A DNA stretch of 64,000 nt from Hansschlegelia beijingensis. GTDB lineage: Bacteria; Pseudomonadota; Alphaproteobacteria; Rhizobiales; Methylopilaceae. Each line of letters starts with the position of its first letter. The stretch's first letter is position 1. Of the stretch, positions 55,361-64,000 are shown piece by piece. The notes under the pieces were generated by a model. The model made no database searches. It was given only the letters and a program-made list of their open reading frames with translations, and was not told the DNA's origin. Made by a program: the position numbers and the translations under genes. Location: NCBI RefSeq assembly GCF_014196425.1, contig NZ_JACIDR010000002.1, positions 496,001-560,000 of the forward strand, read 5' to 3'.

Positions 55361-56527
55361 ATGGCGCTGAAGCCCGCCCAGAAAGCTCTCGGTCCGATCC
55401 GGCGCTCCTTCGCGCCCTGGCTCGATCCGAGCGCTGTCCCACTGATCCGTTTCGAGAACGTCGTGAAGCGCTTCGGCGACTTCACGGCGGTCGACGACGT
55501 CTCGCTCGACATTCACGAGCGCGAGTTCTTCGCCCTGCTCGGGCCTTCGGGCTGCGGCAAGACGACCCTGATGCGGATGCTCGCGGGCTTCGAGGCCCCG
55601 ACTTCGGGGCGCATCACGCTCGCCGGCAAGGACCTCGCGGGCGTGCCGCCCTATCGGCGACCCGTGAACATGATGTTCCAGTCCTACGCCCTGTTTCCGC
55701 ACATGACGGTCGCGCAGAACATCGCGTTCGGGCTGAAGCAGGACGGCATGCCGAAGCCCGAGATGGAGGCGCGCGTCACCGAGATGCTGCGGCTCGTGAA
55801 GCTCGAACCGTTCGCCAGCCGCAAGCCGCACCAGCTTTCCGGCGGCCAGCGCCAGCGCGTCGCGCTGGCGCGCTCGCTGGCCAAGAAGCCGAAGGTGCTG
55901 CTGCTCGACGAACCCCTCGGCGCGCTCGACAAGAAGCTGCGCGAGGAGACCCAGTTCGAGCTGATGGACCTTCAGCAGGATCTCGGACTGACCTTCCTGA
56001 TCGTCACCCACGACCAGGAGGAGGCGATGACGGTCGCCGACCGCATCGCGGTGATGAACCACGGCAAGCTCGTCCAGGTCGCGACTCCGGGCGAGATCTA
56101 CGAACAGCCGAATTGCCGCTACGTCGCGGACTTCATCGGCGACATCAACCTGTTCGAGGGAACCGTGACGAGCGCCCAGGGCGGCCTCGTCCGGCTGAAA
56201 TCGCCGGAAGCGGGGGCGGAGTTCGTCACCGCGAGCGAGGCCGCGCTGCAGCCGGGCGCGGAGGTCGCGCTCGCGGTCCGGCCGGAGAAGATGAGGGTGT
56301 CGCTCGAGCCGCCGCCGGCGGAGGCGACGAACCCGCTCAGGGGAGAGGTCTGGGACATCGCCTATCTGGGCGACTGGACCGTCCTGCTGATCAAGGTCGA
56401 GGGCACCGAGAAGATCGTGCGCGTCAGCCGGGCCAACGTCACGCGCAGCGAGGCGCGGCCGATCGGTTGGGACGACAAGGTGTTCCTGTGGTTCGCGCCG
56501 GACGCCGGCGTCCTGCTGAAGTCCTGA
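55361..56527 (+). CDS. potG: Polyamine ABC transporter ATP-binding protein, PotG-like
   Basis: A 388-residue ABC ATPase. Walker A is LLGPSGCGKTTLMRMLAG near residue 65, the Q-loop MMFQSYALFPHMTV, the signature LSGGQRQRVALARSLA, Walker B VLLLDEPLGALDKK and the H-loop LIVTHDQEEA. The C-terminal TOBE region spans about 290-388. It energises import through PotHI. The start MALKPAQKAL at 55361 lacks a strong Shine-Dalgarno sequence; it comes 48 bases after the repeat pair. Confidence 0.94.
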   Translation: MALKPAQKALGPIRRSFAPWLDPSAVPLIRFENVVKRFGDFTAVDDVSLDIHEREFFALLGPSGCGKTTLMRMLAGFEAPTSGRITLAGKDLAGVPPYRRPVNMMFQSYALFPHMTVAQNIAFGLKQDGMPKPEMEARVTEMLRLVKLEPFASRKPHQLSGGQRQRVALARSLAKKPKVLLLDEPLGALDKKLREETQFELMDLQQDLGLTFLIVTHDQEEAMTVADRIAVMNHGKLVQVATPGEIYEQPNCRYVADFIGDINLFEGTVTSAQGGLVRLKSPEAGAEFVTASEAALQPGAEVALAVRPEKMRVSLEPPPAEATNPLRGEVWDIAYLGDWTVLLIKVEGTEKIVRVSRANVTRSEARPIGWDDKVFLWFAPDAGVLLKS

Positions 56528-56569
56528 GCGCGGCCGTGAGGGCCGCACGGGCGGGAGGCTGACCGCGCC

Positions 56570-57553
56570 ATGACCGACGTTCTCACGCCCGATCCGGAGG
56601 CGCCGCGGGCGGTCGCGGCCGCGGGCCCTCAGGCGGCAGCCGAGCCCCTTGGCGCCGGTGGCTGGAAGCGCTGGCTGCTGATCGGGATCCCCTATCTGTG
56701 GCTGCTCGCGCTGTTCCTCGCGCCGTTCGCGATCGTCCTGAAGATCTCGCTGTCGCAGACCACGATCGCGCAGCCGCCCTATGAGCCGGTGCTCGACCTC
56801 GCCGCCGGCTGGCAGGGGCTGGTCGACTTCGTGTCCGGCCTCCACCTCGAGAACTACTCGATCCTGTTTGAGGACGAGATCTACGTCGCCTCCTATCTCT
56901 CGAGCCTCAAGATCGCGGCGATCTCCACGCTGCTGGCGCTCCTGATCGCCTATCCGATGGCCTACGGCATGGCGCGGGCGCCGAGAAGCATCCGGCCGAC
57001 CCTGCTGATGGCCGTCATCCTGCCGTTCTGGACCTCGTTGCTGATCCGCGTCTACGCCTGGATCGGCATCCTCAATCCGGACGGGCTGCTCAACGCCTTC
57101 CTGATGTGGACCGGGGCGATCAGCGAGCCGCTCTACATCATGAACACCGAGACGGCCGTCTATATCGGCATCGTCTATTCCTACCTGCCGTTCATGGTGC
57201 TGCCGCTCTATTCGAGCCTCGAGAAGCTCGACGAGACGCTGCTTGAGGCGGCGGCCGATCTCGGATCGCCGCCTTGGCGCGCCTTCTGGCAGATCACGGT
57301 GCCGCTCTCGCTGCCGGGCGTGGTGGCCGGCTGCTTCCTGGTGTTCATCCCGGCCGTCGGCGAGTTCGTGATCCCCGATCTGCTCGGCGGCTCGGAGACC
57401 CTGATGATCGGCAAGACGCTCTACAACGAATTCTTCCTCAACCGCGACTGGCCGGTGTCCTCCGCCATCGCCGTGCTGCTGCTGCTGGTGCTCGTCGTGC
57501 CGATCGCGATCTACAACAACGTCCAGGCCAAAGAGCTCGGGGGCAAGGCGTGA
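56570..57553 (+). CDS. potH: Polyamine ABC transporter permease, PotH-like
   Basis: A 327-residue inner-membrane permease with six main helices. The first is WLLIGIPYLWLLALFLAPFAIVL. The cytoplasmic EAA loop is LDETLLEAAADLGSPPWRAFWQITVPLSLPG. The first 35 residues are a hydrophilic Ala/Pro-rich extension. It forms the channel with PotI. The stop overlaps the potI start (GTGA). Confidence 0.94.
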   Translation: MTDVLTPDPEAPRAVAAAGPQAAAEPLGAGGWKRWLLIGIPYLWLLALFLAPFAIVLKISLSQTTIAQPPYEPVLDLAAGWQGLVDFVSGLHLENYSILFEDEIYVASYLSSLKIAAISTLLALLIAYPMAYGMARAPRSIRPTLLMAVILPFWTSLLIRVYAWIGILNPDGLLNAFLMWTGAISEPLYIMNTETAVYIGIVYSYLPFMVLPLYSSLEKLDETLLEAAADLGSPPWRAFWQITVPLSLPGVVAGCFLVFIPAVGEFVIPDLLGGSETLMIGKTLYNEFFLNRDWPVSSAIAVLLLLVLVVPIAIYNNVQAKELGGKA

Positions 57554-58371
57554 GAAACGGCCTCTCCTCGATCAACCTCGTGGCGCTGACTTTCGGCTTC
57601 GCCTTCCTGTATCTGCCGATCGTCCTTCTGGTGATCTACTCGTTCAACGCCTCGCAGCTCGTCACCGTCTGGGGCGGATTTTCGACCCGCTGGTACGTTT
57701 CGCTGTGGCACAACGAGCAGCTGCTCGAGGCCGCCTGGGTGACGCTGCGCGTCGGCCTGATCTCGGCGACGCTTGCGACCGCGCTGGGAACGCTCGGGGC
57801 GATCACGCTCGTTCGCATGGGACGCTTCCGGGGACGCACGCTGTTTTCCGGAATGGTCTACGCGCCGCTCGTGATGCCGGAGGTGATCACTGGCCTCTCC
57901 ATGCTCCTGCTGTTCGTGGCCGTGGGGCTCGACCGCGGCTTCTTCACGCTCATGCTGGCGCACGTCACCTTCTCGATGTGCTTCGTGGCGGTCGTGGTGC
58001 AGTCGCGGCTGGTGTCGTTCGACAGGAGCCTTGAGGAGGCCGCGCAGGACCTCGGCTGCCCGCCGGTGAAGACCTTCTTCGTCGTCACCCTGCCGATCAT
58101 CCTGCCGGCGATCGTCTCCGGCTGGATGCTCGCCTTCACGCTCTCGATCGACGATCTGGTGATCTCGCAGTTCACCACGGGGCCCGGCGCGACCACGCTG
58201 CCGATGCGGATCTACTCGTCGGTCCGGCTCGGGGTGAAGCCCGAGATCAACGCGGTCTGCACGATCCTGATCGCGATCGTGACCACCGGCGTGATCATCG
58301 CCTCGATCGCCACCAAGCGGGCCGAGAACGAGCGGCTCAGGGCGGAGCGCGCCGCGGCCGCCGGCCGCTGA
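57550..58371 (+). CDS. potI: Polyamine ABC transporter permease, PotI-like
   Basis: A 273-residue permease starting at GTG 57550 (VRNGLSSINLVALTFGFAFL), which overlaps the potH stop by four bases. It has six helices and the EAA loop SFDRSLEEAAQDLGCPPVKTFFVVTLPIILPA. MVYAPLVMPEVITGLSMLLLF and FTLSIDDLVISQFTTGPGATTLP are typical PotI/PotC motifs. It ends three bases before the convergent AsmA-like gene. Confidence 0.94.
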   Translation: MRNGLSSINLVALTFGFAFLYLPIVLLVIYSFNASQLVTVWGGFSTRWYVSLWHNEQLLEAAWVTLRVGLISATLATALGTLGAITLVRMGRFRGRTLFSGMVYAPLVMPEVITGLSMLLLFVAVGLDRGFFTLMLAHVTFSMCFVAVVVQSRLVSFDRSLEEAAQDLGCPPVKTFFVVTLPIILPAIVSGWMLAFTLSIDDLVISQFTTGPGATTLPMRIYSSVRLGVKPEINAVCTILIAIVTTGVIIASIATKRAENERLRAERAAAAGR

Positions 58372-58374
58372 GAG

Positions 58375-60078
58375 CTACTCGCCGGAAGCGCGAGCCTCGC
58401 CGGCGGCCAACGCGGCCTTGAGTTTCGGCGCCAGGAAGGAGCCCTCCAGCCGCACAGGCAGAACCCATTTGCCGTTCGGCGGCCGCACCGAGCCCTGCAG
58501 CTTCAGCTCGCGCTCGACGAGCCGCGCCTCCCCGGCGAGCGTCAGGGTCGCGTCCTCGCCGACGATCGACAGATCCCTCGTGTAGGCGACGCCCTGCTTG
58601 ACCTCGATCGTCGCCTGAGCCGCGCTCACCTTCATCGCGCCGCGCAAGCCTGCGAGCGTCAGGGCGCGGCCCTTTCCGCCAGCATAGAACGTGCCGTCCG
58701 CGATATGCGCCTCGGCGCGACCATGCAGGCTCGCCACGACGGCGGCGATCGAGGCGCCGGCGCCTTCGATCGAGAGTTCGCCCGAGAGCGAGCCGGTCAG
58801 CACGGGGGCGGTCACGAAACGCCGCAGCGCCGCCTGAAGGTCGACCCCGGAGAGCGCGCCTTCGACGCGGATGCGGACGCCGCGTGGATCGCGGCTCAGC
58901 GAAAGCCGGCCCCCGACCGTGCCGTCATAGGCCTCGGCCTCGCCGATCGCGACGTCGAGGCTGTCATTGGCGACCGAGATCGTGGCCGCCGTCTCGCCGA
59001 TCCGAAGATCGCCCAGGCGGATCTGGTCGGCGGACAGCCGCAGGTCCAGATCGTAGCCCTTGACCGGTTTGAGATCGATCCGCTTCGGGTTCCAGCCGCC
59101 GCCTTCGTCCCGAAGGGCGGGCGCGATGCCGTTCACATACGGGTCGAGATCGAGCCGGCCGGTGTCGAGCGTGGCCTCGATGCTCGGCCTGCCGTTCTCG
59201 AGCGTCAGCCGCCCGGCGCCGAAGAACGCGCCGCCCTCGAGGTTCAGCTCCGCGTTCGAAACCGCAAAGCCCTCATGATCCGCGGTGGCCCGGCCGGTGA
59301 GCGAAAATCCGGTGAGCGGCGAACTGCGCCGGGGCGCGGGCGCGCCGAGCCATCTCAGCGTCTCGCGCAGCGAGGCCGCCCGTGCGCTGATGTCTCCCGA
59401 CAGCCGCGGGCCGTCCGCGAGGCTCGCGTCGCCGTCGAACACCAGCGAGGCGCCGCCGCCCTCGACGCGGGCGCGGAACGGCGAGGCCTCGCCGCGCGCC
59501 AGCGCCGCCGGGTCGGTCAGCGCGAGGGCCGCCTCGACCTGGCGGTCGCCCAGAAGTCCGAACCCCGAGGCCGACAGGGCGCGTCCCGCGCTCGGCCACA
59601 CGAGGCTGGCGTCGACCTTCTCCAGGGTCCGCGCGCCCCAACTGAGCCGGGCGTCGACCAGCCGGATCGACGGATAGGCGGCGGAATGCGCGCCGGCGGC
59701 GAGCGTCGCGGAGGTGAACTCGGCGAGCGGCGCGCGATCGAGCGCCACCTTGGCGCCGATCAGCGTGACGTCGCGGGCCTCTATCCTGCCGGCGAGCAGC
59801 GGCAGGATCCGCGGCGAGGAGGTCAATCTTCGAGCGGTGGCGAAAGGCGGCTCGCCGTCCTGGGAGATCCGCACGCCCTCGAGCGTCACGCGCGGCGTCG
59901 GGAAGAATCTCACCACCGGCTGCTGGTCGGACTCGATCCGCAGCCCGGACGCGTCGCGCAGCGCCGCCAGAACGGCCGCTTCCGCGCCCTGGACGGGCGC
60001 TCTTGCGACGCTGAGGCAGACGGCCGCGACAAGGGCGGCCGCAGCCGCCGCGAGGCCGATGGCGGCGACGCGACGCAT
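58375..60078 (-). CDS. AsmA family protein
   Basis: A 567-residue protein with an N-terminal signal anchor ([21 protein letters not shown]). The body is long and beta-rich and typical of AsmA: early VRFFPTPRVTLEGVRISQDG, ARRLTSSPRILPLLAGRIEARDVTLIGAKVALDR, and a C-terminal AsmA region (LSGELSIEGAGASIAAVVASLHGRAEAHIADGTF). AsmA-like proteins are thought to bridge inner and outer membranes and move phospholipids. It is shorter than TamB-type bridges. The divergent 142-base gap to the acetoacetyl-CoA synthetase gene holds both promoters. Confidence 0.87.
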   Translation of the reverse strand: MRRVAAIGLAAAAAALVAAVCLSVARAPVQGAEAAVLAALRDASGLRIESDQQPVVRFFPTPRVTLEGVRISQDGEPPFATARRLTSSPRILPLLAGRIEARDVTLIGAKVALDRAPLAEFTSATLAAGAHSAAYPSIRLVDARLSWGARTLEKVDASLVWPSAGRALSASGFGLLGDRQVEAALALTDPAALARGEASPFRARVEGGGASLVFDGDASLADGPRLSGDISARAASLRETLRWLGAPAPRRSSPLTGFSLTGRATADHEGFAVSNAELNLEGGAFFGAGRLTLENGRPSIEATLDTGRLDLDPYVNGIAPALRDEGGGWNPKRIDLKPVKGYDLDLRLSADQIRLGDLRIGETAATISVANDSLDVAIGEAEAYDGTVGGRLSLSRDPRGVRIRVEGALSGVDLQAALRRFVTAPVLTGSLSGELSIEGAGASIAAVVASLHGRAEAHIADGTFYAGGKGRALTLAGLRGAMKVSAAQATIEVKQGVAYTRDLSIVGEDATLTLAGEARLVERELKLQGSVRPPNGKWVLPVRLEGSFLAPKLKAALAAGEARASGE

Positions 60079-60220
60079 CGAATTGCGATCCTTCCGATGA
60101 TTGAGCCGGTTTAACGCCTCGCGCTTATACCGCTGCGCGAATTAGGCTCAAAATGGCTTGGGGGCCCGCTACCTTTCGCAAGCATGCACGTAGCCGGCCA
60201 GCGCCGCCTGGGAGCTCCGC

Positions 60221-62185
<1,965 letters not shown>

Positions 62186-62232
62186 TGAAGGGCGCTCACC
62201 CGCAGAAGGGCAGGATCGCCTCGGGGATAGGA

Positions 62233-62319
62233 CGTCATGGTCCGGCTTGACCGGACCATCCACGTTGAAGGCGTGCTCCACGTCCGACGCGGGTCTTCCG
62301 GTCAAGCCGGAGGATGACG
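62233..62319. repeat. Inverted pair of a second palindromic repeat family
   Basis: The left copy (62233-62265) begins CGTCATGGTCCGGCTTGACC and continues GGACCATCCACGT. The right copy (62280-62319) is an inverse form ending TTCCGGTCAAGCCGG, then AGGATGACG. Shared core: GTCAT, two variable bases, TCCGGCTTGACCGGA. It lies between the convergent acetoacetyl-CoA synthetase and phosphoribosyltransferase genes. The outer GTCAT/ATGAC resembles the R1/R2 family, but the inner palindrome differs. Confidence 0.78.
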
Positions 62320-62348
62320 GCGGTGGTGCGGGTGGAACGGCGACTTGC

Positions 62349-63611
62349 TCACGCCAGCTTCAGGAACTCCCGCCCCGCCTTCACGAGATCGAACGCCTTC
62401 CACCCGCCGCTTCCGTCCGGCAGCTCGTAGCGCACGATGTCGGCCGTGGCGTAGGTCCGCGACAGGCGCGACGGCAGGAAGGAGCCGGTGCCGACGACGT
62501 CGACCGGCGCCGACAGGTTGCCGAACGCGCGGCACTTCAGCGTGTCGAAGCCGGACGACGCCACGATCCGCGCCTCGTGGAAGCCGGCCTCGTCCAGCGC
62601 CTTGCGGAAGTGGACGGCGGCCGCGGCCGTGACGCCGGTTCCGAACAGGAGCTTGTCGCGGACCTCGTCGGCCGACATGGCGCCGGCCTCCTCGAACTCG
62701 CTGCCGGCGACCGCGAGCCGCGCGACCTCGGCGGGCGTCTTGCAGTCCGTCCAGGCCAGAAGGGTCCGGACGCTCTCGTCCCAGTCGAGCCCCTCGAGAT
62801 GGCGGCCGCCATGGGTGTCCAGCCGGAAGGCGAGCCGCTTTCCCGCGCGGCCGGGGCCGTCCGGGCCGTAGAACCAGCCGCAGACGGCGAGCGCGTCCGA
62901 GACCTCGCGACCGTCATAGTCGTTGAGGACGGTGTAGCTCTCCTCCTCGGGGAACTGCGCGACGTAGAGCTTGGCCGCCTCGAGGGTGGCGCTCTCGACC
63001 TCCGGATCGCGGCCGGCGGCGAGCATCCGGGCCTTGGCGTAGCCGATCAGCGAATGCGGCATCGTGCCGAGCCCCTGCGGCGTGCCGAACAGCGGCGCGG
63101 CGATGTCGGTCGAGGTGCCGACGAAGCCCTTCGCGCCCGTCAGCTGCGCAGCGCGGGAGCCTACCGCTGCGCCGTAGGAGCAGGCGAGATGCATGTCGTC
63201 GCCGGTCGTGTGGCGGGCCTCCATGGCGAGGAAGGCGGCCCCAGGCAGCGCGACGCACATCGAAAAGGCGTTCTGGGCGGACACGCAGGGGAAGCCGATC
63301 CGCTGCAGCAGCAGCGTCTCGATCGGCGACAGCGCGGCGAGCGAGCCGGCGACATAGAGCATCGGCAGCCCGGCCGTCAGCGGGGCGCCTTCCGGGACGA
63401 CGCGGGTGATCTCGAGCGGGATCGCGGCGTCGGCGGGATAGACCTGCCTCAGGAAGTCGACCGCGGGGTCGATCGCCACCACCACGTCGGTCCGCAGGAA
63501 CACCGCATAGGTCGCCCGCGCGTCGCCATGGGCGGCGAGGATCTCCGCCGTCTTCGCGAAGTACTTGTCGGTCCGCCGTGCTACGAAATCCGGACCGGGA
63601 GCGCTGGTCAT
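62349..63611 (-). CDS. Nicotinate phosphoribosyltransferase-like protein
   Basis: A 420-residue member of the nicotinate/nicotinamide phosphoribosyltransferase superfamily. It has the N-terminal RRTDKYFAKTAEILAAHG, LLLQRIGFPCVSAQNAF, MEARHTTGDDMHLACSYGAAVGS and GTMPHSLIGYAKA (His near residue 185). VVGTGSFLPSRLSRTYATADIVRYE occupies the phosphate-binding position. It would join nicotinate to PRPP for NAD salvage. The divergent family branch leaves other pyridine substrates possible. It follows the fabI-like gene on the same strand with a 55-base gap. Confidence 0.85.
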   Translation of the reverse strand: MTSAPGPDFVARRTDKYFAKTAEILAAHGDARATYAVFLRTDVVVAIDPAVDFLRQVYPADAAIPLEITRVVPEGAPLTAGLPMLYVAGSLAALSPIETLLLQRIGFPCVSAQNAFSMCVALPGAAFLAMEARHTTGDDMHLACSYGAAVGSRAAQLTGAKGFVGTSTDIAAPLFGTPQGLGTMPHSLIGYAKARMLAAGRDPEVESATLEAAKLYVAQFPEEESYTVLNDYDGREVSDALAVCGWFYGPDGPGRAGKRLAFRLDTHGGRHLEGLDWDESVRTLLAWTDCKTPAEVARLAVAGSEFEEAGAMSADEVRDKLLFGTGVTAAAAVHFRKALDEAGFHEARIVASSGFDTLKCRAFGNLSAPVDVVGTGSFLPSRLSRTYATADIVRYELPDGSGGWKAFDLVKAGREFLKLA

Positions 63612-63666
63612 CGCCTTGCGGGCTCCCAGAGGGCGGCCGGCCGGGCGCCGGACCGCATGGCGGGAC

Positions 63667-64000
63667 TCAGTCCTCGGCCTTGGCTTCCGCGGCGTCGATC
63701 GTCTTGAGCGCCGCCGGGTTCGGCATCGAGATGATGTTGTAGCCGGCGTCGACGAAATGGATCTCGCCGGTCACGCCGGCCGAGAGCGGCGACAGCAGGT
63801 AGAGCGCGGCGCCGCCGACGTCCTCGATCGTCACCGGCCGCCGCAGCGGCGAATGGCGGCGCTGGAAATCGTACATCAGGCGCGCGTCCGCGATGCCCGC
63901 GCCCGCAAGCGTGCGCACCGGGCCGGCGGAGATCGCGTTCACGCGGATTCCCTGCGGGCCGTAATCGGCCGCGAGATAGCGGACGCTGGCCTCGAGCGCG
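63667..64000 (-). CDS. fabI: Enoyl-ACP reductase FabI (C-terminal part, runs off the window)
   Basis: The visible 110 codons encode the C-terminus of an SDR-type enoyl-ACP reductase. The reading frame entering from 64000 gives ALEASVRYLAADYGPQGIRV, then NAISAGPVRTLAGAGIAD and RRPVTIEDVGGAALYLLSPLSAGVTGEIHFVDAGYNIISMP, all conserved in FabI. The catalytic Tyr and Lys lie beyond the window. It reduces enoyl-ACP in fatty-acid elongation. The C-terminal tail after IISMPNPAALK is short, as in other rhizobial FabI. The gene is cut only by the window edge. Confidence 0.92.
   Translation of the reverse strand, partial: ALEASVRYLAADYGPQGIRVNAISAGPVRTLAGAGIADARLMYDFQRRHSPLRRPVTIEDVGGAALYLLSPLSAGVTGEIHFVDAGYNIISMPNPAALKTIDAAEAKAED

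Overview
The window is a gene-dense, GC-rich piece of an alphaproteobacterial chromosome. It carries the order zapE-mdh-sucCDAB-(SWIB)-lpd, an F1 operon atpHAGDC without F0 genes, priA next to a small transaldolase, and tsaB-rimI. This combination is typical of Hyphomicrobiales (Rhizobiales); I cannot name the genus. I saw no rRNA or tRNA gene, insertion sequence, prophage or CRISPR array.

Layout. 1-1249: tsaB-rimI and the possible first codons of a further gene. 1303-9239: reductase and aldehyde genes (RutE-like nitroreductase, SDR, DUF779 protein, aldo/keto reductase with a divergent LysR, and an ExaC/AldB-like aldehyde dehydrogenase divergent from an AcoR-type sigma-54 activator, with a good -24/-12 promoter between them). 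9255-15383: cytochrome b561, a second aldo/keto reductase, a GFA protein and a three-subunit PaoABC-like molybdenum aldehyde oxidoreductase. 15408-19215: SleB-type hydrolase, CutA, two small exported proteins and ZapE. 19342-29454: TCA-cycle block (mdh, sucC, sucD, sucA, sucB, lpd) with a SWIB-domain gene and a VOC-family gene inside it. 29467-35866: DUF2059 protein, EamA transporter, XerC, DUF1236-like protein, transaldolase and PriA. 36117-41060: ATP synthase F1 operon. 41084-44528: PLP decarboxylase, CNNM/CorC protein and HisE. 44538-47316: a small exported protein with ExbB-ExbD-TonB. 47623-50621: an EmrAB-type efflux pair behind a promoter bracketed by two identical 19-bp palindromes. 50629-58371: polyamine block with puuA and puuB-like genes on one strand and potFGHI on the other. 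58375-64000: AsmA-like protein, acetoacetyl-CoA synthetase, a nicotinate phosphoribosyltransferase-like protein and the C-terminal part of FabI.

How the genes fit together. The TCA block supplies the oxoglutarate dehydrogenase and succinyl-CoA synthetase steps plus malate oxidation. The pot and puu genes would import putrescine or a related polyamine and start its gamma-glutamylation route. The aldehyde dehydrogenase, Pao-like enzyme and aldo/keto reductases suggest varied aldehyde handling.

The most unusual structure is at 51912-52320. A small GIY-YIG nuclease gene sits between puuA and puuB, flanked by two inverted copies of a palindromic repeat whose core begins GTCATCCCGG. One copy abuts the puuA stop codon. 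The other encodes the first residues of PuuB, and PuuB's only usable start codon lies at its edge. The same repeat family forms an inverted pair between potF and potG, and a second repeat family forms a pair at 62233-62319. This resembles REPIN arrangements, but the adjacent gene is a GIY-YIG nuclease rather than a RAYT transposase.
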